From NCBI GenBank assembly GCA_002293965.1, contig DBEG01000100.1, positions 1 through 43,723 on the forward strand: a DNA stretch of 43,723 bases. Direction: 5' to 3'. The notes under the pieces were generated by a model. The model saw only the letters and a program-made list of their open reading frames with translations. It was not told the DNA's origin and searched no databases. The translations under genes and the position numbers were made by a program. The stretch comes from Actinobacteria bacterium UBA912. Lineage in GTDB: Bacteria; Actinomycetota; Coriobacteriia; Anaerosomatales; UBA912. Positions 24,322 through 32,541 of this stretch are shown piece by piece (the stretch's first letter is position 1; every line of letters begins with the position of its first letter).

Positions 24322-26571
24322 ATGACCTCACACAAGAAGAAGCGCTCTAGAACTTCTGGCACTGGGAAGAAACCCTCGGGACGAAGGATCGATCCGGGCA
24401 ATCCGATGCTCGACCAAAGCTCTCGTCATGACATCATCGGCATAAGCCTTTGTGCGCTCTCGATCGCCATGGGCATCGCACTGTTTGCTGACGGGACCGG
24501 CGTAGTCGGAGAGTACTTCTCCCAGATGGTGGCCTTGGCCTTTGGAGACGGCGGGTACATTCTTCCAGTAATCATGTTGGTTTTTGGAGTCACTTTCTTT
24601 CTACGGCTCAGTACTCTCACAGAGGCCAGGGTCGGTCTGGGTTTAGTGTTGATGTTCACTGCCCTGGTCGCGATGTTTGCTGTTGGTGCCCCATCCGATA
24701 CTTTTTGGACTACGGACAGCGTCGGTGCAAGGGGTGGATATTTTGGTGCCGCCATTGCATGGGTTCTTGTCAGTATGGTCGGAGATACCATCACTTACGT
24801 CTTCCTCGTTGCGCTGATGCTCATAGGGCTTGTGTTGACCGGTGCCTCCGTATCGTCGGCCATCGCCTGGCTACGGGATACATACTCTGCATCTGGGGAC
24901 GAGGACGATGACGTTCCGTGCAAGAAGCGTATCCCTCCTCGCATCAAAGAGAACCTCGCTGTGCCTGACCGAACCTTGAGGGTCGATCAAGAGACTTATG
25001 CTGAGTCTGTTCGAGCAGCCAGGTCCTCGGTTCAGGAAGATCCTGCCAGGCATCGCAAGACCACGCCCTCTCCTCATTTTGCTGCACCAAAGGCAATGGA
25101 GGGATTCGAGCTCCCAGCCTCAACGCTTCTTGAGAGGACCAGCTCCCGTACCGCTAACGTGAATAACGACCGCGAACTGGCCGTCACCGCACGTCTGATT
25201 GAGGACACGCTGGCTACTTTTGACATACCGACGAAGGTTCTACGCTGGATTCCGGGACCTACGGTAACCATGTTCGAGCTCGACCTCACTCGCGGAATCA
25301 AGGTAAGCAGAGTCACCACTTTAGCTGATGATCTGGCTCTATCTTTGGCAGCTCCTACCGTTCGTATCCTTGCACCTATCCCAGGCAAGTCACTCGTCGG
25401 GATAGAAGTTCCCAACGACCGACGCCAAACCGTGACCCTGGGTGATGTTCTCGGCACCGATTCCAAGATGCATGCTTCGGCGGGTCCCTTGTTGCTGGGC
25501 ATAGGGAAGGATGTCGGTGGTGAGTCGGTCCTTGCTGACCTGGCCGCAATGCCACACCTCTTGATCGCTGGATCAACGGGTACTGGAAAATCGGTCTGTA
25601 TCAACGCGCTGCTTTCGAGCATTCTCATGCGGGCTACTCCTAGCGAAGTCCGATTGATCCTCATCGATCCTAAGCGGATCGAATTGTCCCTATACAACGG
25701 TATTCCTCACCTGTATGTTCCAGTGGTCACAGAGGCTAAACAAGCGGCAAGTGCGCTTGCGTGGTCGGTCTCTGAAATGGAAAGGCGATTGAAACTGCTT
25801 CAATCCGCAGGGGCCAGGAATATCGGCATGTACAACGGTCTCCTACACGCTGGGAAACTCCCTGAAGATGCCCAAGAACTCCCATACCTTGTTATCGTGA
25901 TCGACGAACTTGCAGACTTGATGATGGTGGTCGCTAAAGAGGTAGAGGACTCGATCTGCCGGCTGGCCCAGATGGCCAGAGCAGCGGGAATCCATCTGAT
26001 AGTGGCCACTCAGAGGCCAAGCACCGATATCATCACCGGCCTGATCAAGACGAACATTACCAACAGGATCGCCTTTGCTGTTGGTAGCAGCATCGACAGC
26101 CGAGTCATCCTCGATCAGCCGGGTGCCGAGAAATTGGTCGGTTTGGGGGATATGCTCTTCTCGATGCCTGCTTGGCCTAAACCCAAACGTATCCAAGGTG
26201 CGTACATCTCAGAAGCCGAGATCGGCAAGATCATGGAGCACGTCAAGTCTCAGGCTGATCCTGATTATCATGAAGAGATCCTTACTTTGAAGGTGGCTCA
26301 GTCAGGTGGAGGAGTGGATACCGGAGGAGATGCGGATCCTCTGTTGTGGGAGGCTGCCGACATTGTGGTTAACAGCGGCATCGGCTCCACCTCGCTTTTG
26401 CAGCGACGTCTCAAGGTGGGTTATGCTCGTGCTGGTAGAATCATGGATATGCTGGAGACTCGCGGCATCGTCGGCCTACCGGATGGCAGTCGCCCTCGTG
26501 AAGTCTTAGTCGATATAGAGGATCTTGAGGCGATGATGGCCTTCGACGCCCGGGAGATAGCCGGAGATTGA
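24322..26571 (+). CDS. ftsK: DNA translocase FtsK/SpoIIIE
   Basis: FtsK pumps DNA through the septum at division. The 749-residue protein has a basic N-terminus, then about four membrane segments (within about 35-190) and a short linker. The motor domain has Walker A GSTGTGKS at 417-424 and Walker B VIVIDELADLMM. ATQRPSTDIITG and LDQPGAEKLVGLGDM follow. The C-terminal gamma winged helix (about 670-740) recognises KOPS-like sites. It lies between uppP and rodZ, as SpoIIIE lies near ymfM in Bacillus. Confidence 0.97.
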   Translation: MTSHKKKRSRTSGTGKKPSGRRIDPGNPMLDQSSRHDIIGISLCALSIAMGIALFADGTGVVGEYFSQMVALAFGDGGYILPVIMLVFGVTFFLRLSTLTEARVGLGLVLMFTALVAMFAVGAPSDTFWTTDSVGARGGYFGAAIAWVLVSMVGDTITYVFLVALMLIGLVLTGASVSSAIAWLRDTYSASGDEDDDVPCKKRIPPRIKENLAVPDRTLRVDQETYAESVRAARSSVQEDPARHRKTTPSPHFAAPKAMEGFELPASTLLERTSSRTANVNNDRELAVTARLIEDTLATFDIPTKVLRWIPGPTVTMFELDLTRGIKVSRVTTLADDLALSLAAPTVRILAPIPGKSLVGIEVPNDRRQTVTLGDVLGTDSKMHASAGPLLLGIGKDVGGESVLADLAAMPHLLIAGSTGTGKSVCINALLSSILMRATPSEVRLILIDPKRIELSLYNGIPHLYVPVVTEAKQAASALAWSVSEMERRLKLLQSAGARNIGMYNGLLHAGKLPEDAQELPYLVIVIDELADLMMVVAKEVEDSICRLAQMARAAGIHLIVATQRPSTDIITGLIKTNITNRIAFAVGSSIDSRVILDQPGAEKLVGLGDMLFSMPAWPKPKRIQGAYISEAEIGKIMEHVKSQADPDYHEEILTLKVAQSGGGVDTGGDADPLLWEAADIVVNSGIGSTSLLQRRLKVGYARAGRIMDMLETRGIVGLPDGSRPREVLVDIEDLEAMMAFDAREIAGD

Positions 26572-26580
26572 GAACCAGTT

Positions 26581-27342
26581 ATGGCCGACTCAGTAGGACG
26601 ACAGTTATGCAGGGCTAGGAACGGGCTCGGCTTGTCGTTGAAGGATGCCGAGTCGATCACTAGGATCCGATCGAAGAACCTTCAGGCGATCGAGGACGGG
26701 AACTACGAACTCATTCCCGAACCGGTGTATCTTCGCGGTTATGTCATTGCGTATGCAAGGTATCTCGACCTGGAACCGGAACCACTGCTTGAGGCCCTGG
26801 ATCGGGAACTGGGTACCATCGACGAGCCGCCGCGGATCAGGCCGCGAGAATCCCTGCCTTTGCGTGGGAGTCATGCCGCTCCATCCCTCAAGAAGGGAAT
26901 CGCAACCCTGATGGCTCTGGCCGTCATTGCGGCTCTTGTGTTCGGCATAATTCGACTGACTGCTGTGCGCGAACCACTGACACCCATTCCACCGCTCGAT
27001 GAATCCACGGAAAGTGTCCAGCCGACTCGCGATGCAACCCCCTCGGCATCCGTCGTAGCAACTCCACAGACACAGACCATCACTGATCCACAGTCCCTGG
27101 TCGATGATTTCACATTGCGGATCCACGTCAAGGCGGAGTCGTCCTCTTGGGTCAGGGTTTTGGTTGATGGGCGAGTGGCCTTCGAGGGAGTGTTGATCGG
27201 GGGTCAATATCGCGAGTGGCTTGTGACTGACAGTGCTACCATACGGGTAGGAAGACCCTCGGCGGTTGAAATCACCAAGAACGGACAGACAGTAACTGTT
27301 CCTCCAGGGATGGAAGTTCCCGAACTCACCCTGGAGCCTTGA
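26581..27342 (+). CDS. rodZ: RodZ-like helix-turn-helix membrane protein
   Basis: RodZ links MreB to the membrane and helps set cell shape. The 253-residue protein has an N-terminal HTH domain (LCRARNGLGLSLKDAESITRI... to about 70) and the RodZ-typical blocks AIEDGNYELIPEPVYLRGY. A basic/proline linker, one membrane helix (about 106-126) and a Ser/Thr/Pro-rich stretch follow. The C-terminal beta-rich DUF4115 domain includes SWVRVLVDG. It starts nine bases after ftsK. The function in this organism is inferred. Confidence 0.88.
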   Translation: MADSVGRQLCRARNGLGLSLKDAESITRIRSKNLQAIEDGNYELIPEPVYLRGYVIAYARYLDLEPEPLLEALDRELGTIDEPPRIRPRESLPLRGSHAAPSLKKGIATLMALAVIAALVFGIIRLTAVREPLTPIPPLDESTESVQPTRDATPSASVVATPQTQTITDPQSLVDDFTLRIHVKAESSSWVRVLVDGRVAFEGVLIGGQYREWLVTDSATIRVGRPSAVEITKNGQTVTVPPGMEVPELTLEP

Positions 27343-27406
27343 TATTCCCCTAAGTGTCATATTCAATGGAAGAGGATGGCAAGTCCGCGCTGAAAGGTTT
27401 CAAGTT

Positions 27407-27904
27407 ATGGCAAAGGATCAAAGTTTCGATGTGGTCAGTCAGGTCGATGTCCATGAAGTCGACAATGCAGTACGGCAAGCACAAAAGGAACTTGTACAGA
27501 GATATGATCTGAAGGACAGTGGGTCATCTGTCGATTTGGACAAGGCTGCTCCTTCGGTTGCTATTGTTTCGCCGAGCGATTTCATCGCCAAACAGGTTCG
27601 CGATGTTCTTGAGTCCAAGCTCGTCAAACGATCAGTCGATCTTGCCTCTCTCTCGTGGGGGGCTCCTCAATCGATCTCTGGGGGGAAGGTCAAGGTCAGC
27701 GCCACAATCATCAACGGGATCGATCCTGACATCGCAAAAAAGGTCAATAAGGATATCCGCGATCAGAAGTTCAAGGTCAAGGTCCAGATCGAAGGTGACA
27801 AGCTCCGCGTTTCGGGTCCCAAGCGCGATGACTTGCAGGCTGTGATCGCTTTCCTAAAAGAACAGGACTATGGCATTCCCCTCCAGTATACGAACTATCG
27901 CTAG
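27407..27904 (+). CDS. yajQ: YajQ family nucleotide-binding protein
   Basis: The 165-residue protein fits the family in length and pattern: SFDVVSQVDVHEVDNAV at the start, the basic block RYDLKDS, and SGPKRDDLQAVIAFLKEQDYGIPLQ at the end. Some relatives bind cyclic di-GMP or nucleic acids. The physiological role in Gram-positives is not settled. rimO starts at the next base, so the two are probably cotranscribed. Confidence 0.92.
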   Translation: MAKDQSFDVVSQVDVHEVDNAVRQAQKELVQRYDLKDSGSSVDLDKAAPSVAIVSPSDFIAKQVRDVLESKLVKRSVDLASLSWGAPQSISGGKVKVSATIINGIDPDIAKKVNKDIRDQKFKVKVQIEGDKLRVSGPKRDDLQAVIAFLKEQDYGIPLQYTNYR

Positions 27905-29254
27905 ATGACAGGCCGCGACACAGGTACAGCCTCTGGGCGCCCCCATGTTCACTTCGTGACTTTGGGATGTCCGAAGAATGAGGTCGATTCCCAGGAGATG
28001 TCGGGTGCTGTTCTATCCTCGGGATATGGTGTGACCGACGATTTGGGCCAAGCCCAAGTCGTCGTCTTGAATACTTGCGGGTTCATTCGTGATGCTGTGG
28101 AGGAATCTGTAGCCGAGGCGCTTGAGCTTGCTGAGTGGCGATCCCTTGAAGAAGGACGCCGTTTGATCGTGGCCGGTTGCATGGTCTCCCGTTACGGAGA
28201 TGAGTTCACTGAATCATTTCCCGAGGCAGATGCGGTCATATCGCTCGCCGAGCGACATAAACTTCCGAAAGTCATCGCATCCCTGATCGGGTCGTCTATA
28301 GACGTCGGCGTCAATCACTTAGCCGCCCTTCGACGTTTGCCGACAGCAACCCCTCATGCCTACCTTATGATCAGTGATGGCTGTGATCGCGCTTGTTCGT
28401 ACTGTACCATCCCTTCCATCAGAGGGAGCTACCGAAGCAAGACGTTCGACAAGGTCACTGAAGAGGCGGATGTCCTGGTTAGGGCAGGAGCAAAAGAAGT
28501 CATCTTGATTGGGCAGGACATCACTTCATGGGGCAAAGACTTACCTGACGATCCCAGAACGCTCGTCGATCTGGTTGATGCGGTTTCCGATACATCCGGA
28601 CTTGCCTGGTTGCGACTCATGTACTGTCAACCCGATGGTTTGACCGAAGCGCTCCTTGAGCTCATGGCTCGAAAGTCAAACATATGCAACTACCTGGATA
28701 TTCCCCTGCAGCATGTTTCCACGGACATCCTCAGGTCAATGCGGCGTAGCGGCTCTCCGGACGCCCTTAGGCAGCTGGTCGCCCGTATCCGAGAAATGAA
28801 TCCGGAAATCACCCTGCGCACCACTTTCATCACGGGCTTTCCCGGTGAGACTCGCGATCAGGGCGCAGAGCTTATGCGCTTCGTCGAGGAGATGGGTTTC
28901 GATTATGTCGGCGTGTTTCCTTTCTCTCCCGAACACGGAACCCCTGCGCATGACCTACCCGGTCAGCTTTCATCAAGAACCAGGATCGCCCGGGCCCAGA
29001 GAGTTCGCGATCTCGCCGACTCATTGGCCTTCGATAAACATGCCGGACACATTGGCAAGAAGATGTCGGTCCTCTCGCTGGGTGTTGATGAGGAGGGCAT
29101 GAATATCGGCCGATGGGCTGGCCAAGCGCCGGACATCGACGGAGTGGTCATACTTGACCGAGCTGTTCCTGCTGGGGAGTTCGTGCAAGCAAGGATCGTT
29201 GACTCTCTTGGATACGATCTGGTGGGGGAGGTGAGTTCCGATGAGACTCTCTGA
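27905..29254 (+). CDS. rimO: Ribosomal protein uS12 methylthiotransferase RimO
   Basis: RimO is a radical SAM enzyme that methylthiolates an aspartate of ribosomal protein S12. The 449-residue protein has the MTTase N-terminal domain with VTLGCPKNEVDS (the RimO-specific variant, Cys22) and the radical SAM cluster C160-x3-C164-x2-C167, followed by SIRGSYRSK. A C-terminal TRAM domain follows. It sits directly after yajQ. pgsA overlaps its 3' end by 14 bases. Confidence 0.95.
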   Translation: MTGRDTGTASGRPHVHFVTLGCPKNEVDSQEMSGAVLSSGYGVTDDLGQAQVVVLNTCGFIRDAVEESVAEALELAEWRSLEEGRRLIVAGCMVSRYGDEFTESFPEADAVISLAERHKLPKVIASLIGSSIDVGVNHLAALRRLPTATPHAYLMISDGCDRACSYCTIPSIRGSYRSKTFDKVTEEADVLVRAGAKEVILIGQDITSWGKDLPDDPRTLVDLVDAVSDTSGLAWLRLMYCQPDGLTEALLELMARKSNICNYLDIPLQHVSTDILRSMRRSGSPDALRQLVARIREMNPEITLRTTFITGFPGETRDQGAELMRFVEEMGFDYVGVFPFSPEHGTPAHDLPGQLSSRTRIARAQRVRDLADSLAFDKHAGHIGKKMSVLSLGVDEEGMNIGRWAGQAPDIDGVVILDRAVPAGEFVQARIVDSLGYDLVGEVSSDETL

Positions 29255-29852
29255 CATTGGATGGGCTAACAGGATTACGATCGCCCGTATGGTCTTCATC
29301 CCGGTGATGGTCGTTGTACTACTTGCACGTCTACCCGATTGGGGGTCGTGGTGGGCGGCTGCATTATTTGCATTCCTGGCCGCTACCGATGCAGTCGATG
29401 GTTACGTTGCGAGAACCAGGAATCAGATCACTACTTTCGGCAAGCTCATCGATCCACTTGCCGATAAGCTGCTTGTCACCGGTGCCCTCATATCGCTCGT
29501 TGACCTCGGTGCAGTGCCTGCTTGGGTGGCTCTGGTGATCATCTCGCGTGAGTTCATCGTGACTGGGTTGCGGATGGTGGCGGTCGCAGAAGGCCGCACC
29601 ATAGCCGCTGGAAGCTTCGGAAAGGCCAAGACGGTTCTCCAGGTGTTAGCCATTGTCGCATTCATACTAAAGGACTCTGATCCCATAGTCTCTCTCGGAC
29701 ACCAAGCGTTGCTATACGCCAACTTGCTCGCATGGGGGCTCATGGGTGCGGCACTGCTATTGACCGTCATTTCCATGATCGATTACTTCTATCATGCTCG
29801 CGATGTCATCAAGATCGAAGATGGACCTAATGACCGCAGAGATCCCAAATAG
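29241..29852 (+). CDS. pgsA: CDP-diacylglycerol-glycerol-3-phosphate 3-phosphatidyltransferase
   Basis: PgsA uses CDP-diacylglycerol to make phosphatidylglycerophosphate in the membrane, the step after CdsA. The 203-residue protein has the CDP-alcohol phosphotransferase signature D50-x2-DG-x2-AR-x8-G67-x3-D71-x3-D75, and several hydrophobic helices. The start at ATG 29241 follows GGGGGAGG and lies inside the end of rimO. The family symbol is chosen by context (cinA-recA downstream). Confidence 0.93.
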   Translation: MRLSDIGWANRITIARMVFIPVMVVVLLARLPDWGSWWAAALFAFLAATDAVDGYVARTRNQITTFGKLIDPLADKLLVTGALISLVDLGAVPAWVALVIISREFIVTGLRMVAVAEGRTIAAGSFGKAKTVLQVLAIVAFILKDSDPIVSLGHQALLYANLLAWGLMGAALLLTVISMIDYFYHARDVIKIEDGPNDRRDPK

Positions 29853-30372
29853 GCCTGATTCTGAGGCACAACCCGTGCACCAGATTGCCGAATCCCTAGT
29901 AAGAGTTGCTCGCGCATCCATGTCTACCTTCTGCGTCGCCGAGTCCTGCACGGGCGGCCTACTAGCAGCTCTTGTCACCGACATTCCAGGCGCCTCGCAT
30001 GCATTCCAGGGTGGCGTTGTCGCGTATTCCAACAAGGCCAAGATCGAAGTCCTCGGTGTGAATGAGGCTCTCATCGACAGGCATGGCGCCGTCAGCTCCG
30101 AAGTCGCAGAGGACATGGCCATCCGCTCCTTGCATTTGTTCGCAACCGATGTGTCGTTGTCTGTCACAGGGATTGCGGGTCCCTCCGGAGGCACGCCGGA
30201 TAAGCCTGTCGGTCTCGTCTGGTTCGGAGTCGCGATGCGTGCGGTAGGCTCGGTTGACACCTTCACCGACTTCCGCCACTTCGATGGCAACAGAGAAACC
30301 GTGCGCGGAGCAGCCGCACGACACGGACTGCGCCTACTACTAAGTGCACTTGGGTCGAATGACGCCTCGTGA
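29830..30372 (+). CDS. pncC: CinA C-terminal domain protein (NMN amidohydrolase type)
   Basis: Enzymes of this domain (PncC) deamidate nicotinamide mononucleotide. The family blocks AESCTGGLLAALVTDIPGAS, VVAYSNKAKIEVLGV, GAVSSEVAEDMA and TGIAGPSGGTPDKPVG are clear. Only the C-terminal domain is present; the N-terminal molybdopterin-like domain of full CinA is missing. ATGs lie at 29794, 29821 and 29830; I chose the last because it overlaps pgsA least, giving about 180 residues. The pgsA-cinA-recA order is widely conserved. Confidence 0.9.
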   Translation: MTAEIPNRPDSEAQPVHQIAESLVRVARASMSTFCVAESCTGGLLAALVTDIPGASHAFQGGVVAYSNKAKIEVLGVNEALIDRHGAVSSEVAEDMAIRSLHLFATDVSLSVTGIAGPSGGTPDKPVGLVWFGVAMRAVGSVDTFTDFRHFDGNRETVRGAAARHGLRLLLSALGSNDAS

Positions 30373-30947
30373 TGCGCACCTTCGTGGCAATAGACCCCTC
30401 CAAACGACTGCGGGAATCATTGCAGGAGGTTTGTGGGAGAGTCAGAGATGCTGACCTCCATTGGGCCGCCCAGAGATGGACCCGTCCGGAGAACTATCAC
30501 CTCACGGTGAGGTTCTTCGGCGATCTGCAAAGCGAGGTTTGCGAGGCTGTTGTACGCGATCTTCACGAGCATCTCGTTGGCATCGGAAAGTTCGAGTTGC
30601 CAGTTGCTGAGGCCCTCACAGATCTTTCGAGAGGAACGAAGATTTCACTGATGATGACTATATTCTCCGATGCCGAAGGAAAGTTCGCCCGAGTGAAGCG
30701 GGTAGTGGATGGCGTAGCTTCTGTTCATGGGTTCCCTCCGGACCTAAAGGAGGCCATACCGCATGTGACCCTGGTGCGGACTAGCGGCAGAGGCCTCAGA
30801 AGACCTTCGCCCGATGTATACGCTCAAGCAAGTCGTTGTCTGGCGGGCGAGAGCATCTGTGTAGATGAACTGTCTGTCTACTCCAGTGAACTTGGAAAGG
30901 ATGGGCCGCGATATACTCGGCTAGCAAAGATCCGACTCAAGCATTGA
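30372..30947 (+). CDS. thpR: RNA 2',3'-cyclic phosphodiesterase (2H family, ThpR)
   Basis: This family opens 2',3'-cyclic phosphates on RNA or acts as a 2'-5' RNA ligase. The 191-residue protein has both HxTx motifs of the 2H fold: H43-L-T45 in HLTVRFFG, and H131-V-T133 in HVTLVR. The start ATG overlaps the cinA stop by one base; a GTG at 30369 is the alternative. Its end overlaps the -35 hexamer of the recA promoter. It is one of several RNA-end enzymes in the window. Confidence 0.92.
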   Translation: MRTFVAIDPSKRLRESLQEVCGRVRDADLHWAAQRWTRPENYHLTVRFFGDLQSEVCEAVVRDLHEHLVGIGKFELPVAEALTDLSRGTKISLMMTIFSDAEGKFARVKRVVDGVASVHGFPPDLKEAIPHVTLVRTSGRGLRRPSPDVYAQASRCLAGESICVDELSVYSSELGKDGPRYTRLAKIRLKH

Positions 30948-30971
30948 CAGCGAACATCTGTTCGATATACA
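30944..30971 (+). promoter_or_regulatory. recA promoter
   Basis: A perfect -35 TTGACA (30944-30949) is followed after 16 bases by the -10 TATACA (30966-30971). The -35 overlaps the thpR stop codon. The spacer holds a full LexA box. Transcription would begin near 30978, giving a leader of about 45 bases to the recA ATG, with AGGAG as ribosome site. Confidence 0.8.
30951..30964 (+). promoter_or_regulatory. LexA (SOS) box of recA
   Basis: CGAACATCTGTTCG matches the Gram-positive LexA consensus CGAAC-N4-GTTCG with both half-sites perfect. It lies between the -35 and -10 hexamers of the recA promoter, so LexA would block RNA polymerase directly. A second box lies ahead of lexA in this window. Confidence 0.9.
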
Positions 30972-31021
30972 CTTGCGCATAAGTCATCCCAACGGCATTC
31001 GATCATTAGGAGTAGACGAAT

Positions 31022-32056
31022 ATGGATTCTGAGAAGAACAAGATCCTCGACGTTACCAAAGAGCAGATCGACCGGAAATTCGGCAAGGGCTCCCTGATGA
31101 AACTTGGCGAACACGCGGCGGTCATGAAGGTCGCAGCTATTCCCACAGGTTCTTTAGCCCTTGATGCAGCTCTTGGAATAGGAGGAGTGCCACGAGGTAG
31201 GATTGTAGAGATATATGGACCCGAATCGAGCGGGAAAACAACTTTGGCCCTACAGATTTTGGCTGAAGCCCAGGCACAAGGTGGAATCGTCGCATTCATA
31301 GATGCCGAACATGCACTTGATCCAACCTATGCATCAGCCTTGGGTGTCGACGTCGATGAACTTCTGATCTCTCAGCCAGATACGGGGGAACAGGCTCTTG
31401 AGATTGCGGACATGCTCGTGCGTAGCGGGGCGATCGATGTTGTGGTAATCGACTCGGTTGCAGCCCTTGTTCCTCGAGCTGAGCTTGAGGGGGAGATGGG
31501 CGATGTTACCGTTGGCTTACAGGCTCGACTTATGAGTCAGGCACTCAGAAAGCTTGCAGGGTCGCTGAATAAGTCCTCGACCACCTGCATATTCATCAAT
31601 CAGCTGCGTGAGAAGATCGGAGTGATGTTCGGCAGTCCCGAAACCACCTCTGGCGGGCGAGCTCTCAAGTTCTACTCAACCATACGCATAGACGTCCGAA
31701 GGATCGATTCAATCAAACAAGGAACCGACATCGTCGGTAATCGTGTCCGCGCCAAAGTGGTGAAGAATAAGGTTGCTGCACCATTTCGTCAGGCCGAGTT
31801 CGATCTTATGTATGGACAGGGGATCAGCAAGGAGGGGAACCTTCTCGATCTGGGTGTTGAAGAAGGTGTGATATCCAAGTCTGGTTCTTGGTATACGTAC
31901 CGCGAGGAACGCCTCGGACAGGGCCGTGAGGCTGCCAAAGATTTCCTCAGGGAGCACATCGACTGCCGAAATGAAATTGAATCAACCATTCGCCTGCGTT
32001 TAGGACTCCCGGTCATCGGTTCACAGCCAATGATTGAGGTACCACTACCGGAATAG
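31022..32056 (+). CDS. recA: Recombinase RecA
   Basis: RecA forms filaments on single-stranded DNA, drives strand exchange and triggers LexA self-cleavage. The 344-residue protein has Walker A GPESSGKT (66-73), VVIDSVAAL (Walker B), and loop L2 within NQLREKIGVMFGSPETT. The C-terminal region is usual. No intein is present. The gene is controlled by the LexA box upstream. No recX follows it, which is where recX often lies; a 485-base gap comes next. Confidence 0.99.
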   Translation: MDSEKNKILDVTKEQIDRKFGKGSLMKLGEHAAVMKVAAIPTGSLALDAALGIGGVPRGRIVEIYGPESSGKTTLALQILAEAQAQGGIVAFIDAEHALDPTYASALGVDVDELLISQPDTGEQALEIADMLVRSGAIDVVVIDSVAALVPRAELEGEMGDVTVGLQARLMSQALRKLAGSLNKSSTTCIFINQLREKIGVMFGSPETTSGGRALKFYSTIRIDVRRIDSIKQGTDIVGNRVRAKVVKNKVAAPFRQAEFDLMYGQGISKEGNLLDLGVEEGVISKSGSWYTYREERLGQGREAAKDFLREHIDCRNEIESTIRLRLGLPVIGSQPMIEVPLPE

Positions 32057-32226
32057 GACCCTTTCGTCCCATGTAGGCTTAAGAGTTGGTCATACCAGAG
32101 ACGTTTCTAAATGTGATTCCTGATGGGCGAGTAGCCGAATCCCAGAAGCGCATACATATATTGCTTCGAGCCGTACCCCCGATCACCACGAATTCAATGG
32201 GGGACATTCTCTCGAGGCTGGTCGTG

Positions 32227-32254
32227 TTGCTTTTATATGCATCCGAGATATACT
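32227..32254 (+). promoter_or_regulatory. Candidate promoter inside the recA-rny gap
   Basis: TTGCTT (32227-32232) and TATACT (32249-32254) are separated by 16 bases. The -10 matches five of six consensus positions. Transcription would start near 32261 and give a leader of about 280 bases before rny, or a short RNA of its own. Confidence 0.45.
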
Positions 32255-32345
32255 ATTGAGCAGGTGTTATTGGATTTCTTGCCGTGTGCTGCACATCAAG
32301 TGCGCCCTAGGCTGTTACTTTGGTGTACTTGCTGTTGACTTCACT

Positions 32346-32363
32346 GGCTCGGTACAACGAGCC
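32346..32363 (+). repeat. Small perfect hairpin in the recA-rny gap
   Basis: GGCTCG pairs with CGAGCC around a six-base loop. A second short stem, TGGCT (32375-32379) with AGCCA (32386-32390), follows 11 bases later. Neither has a U tract on this strand. They suggest a folded leader, but such stems can arise by chance. Confidence 0.4.
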
Positions 32364-32541
32364 TGAATCGTTGATGGCTGCTGTTAGCCACGGTCATGAT
32401 CCTGCACTCGCTCCAAAGTAGTCTGTTCAATTGCCGACACATAGGACCGAGCGTACACCCCGAGCCAAATGTATGCCTTGCTGATATGCGCATCACCGAA
32501 CATACTCATTGGATAACTGAACAGTTGGGAGGAGCGCTAAG

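Larger units (their letters stand above)
32057..32541. other. 485-base gap between recA and rny with no recognised gene
   Basis: No reading frame here has a start with a ribosome site and a plausible product. I read all three forward frames for a recX remnant and found none. Seen inside are a promoter-like pair (32227-32254), two short hairpins (32346-32363 and 32375-32390) and the rny ribosome site GGGAGGAGCG at the end. One forward frame stays open for about 80 codons but lacks a start and is rich in Cys and Trp, so I treat it as chance. It may be a long leader of rny or a small RNA locus. Confidence 0.5.

Noticed and set aside
32120..32370. Forward frame open for about 80 codons in the recA-rny gap, checked as a recX remnant
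   Set aside because: No start codon with a ribosome site, unusual Cys/Trp content, and no RecX-like pattern of helices or basic residues.
32490..32506. CGAACATACTC, a LexA-like half site before rny
   Set aside because: The second half (CATTG) does not match GTTCG, so only one half-site is present.
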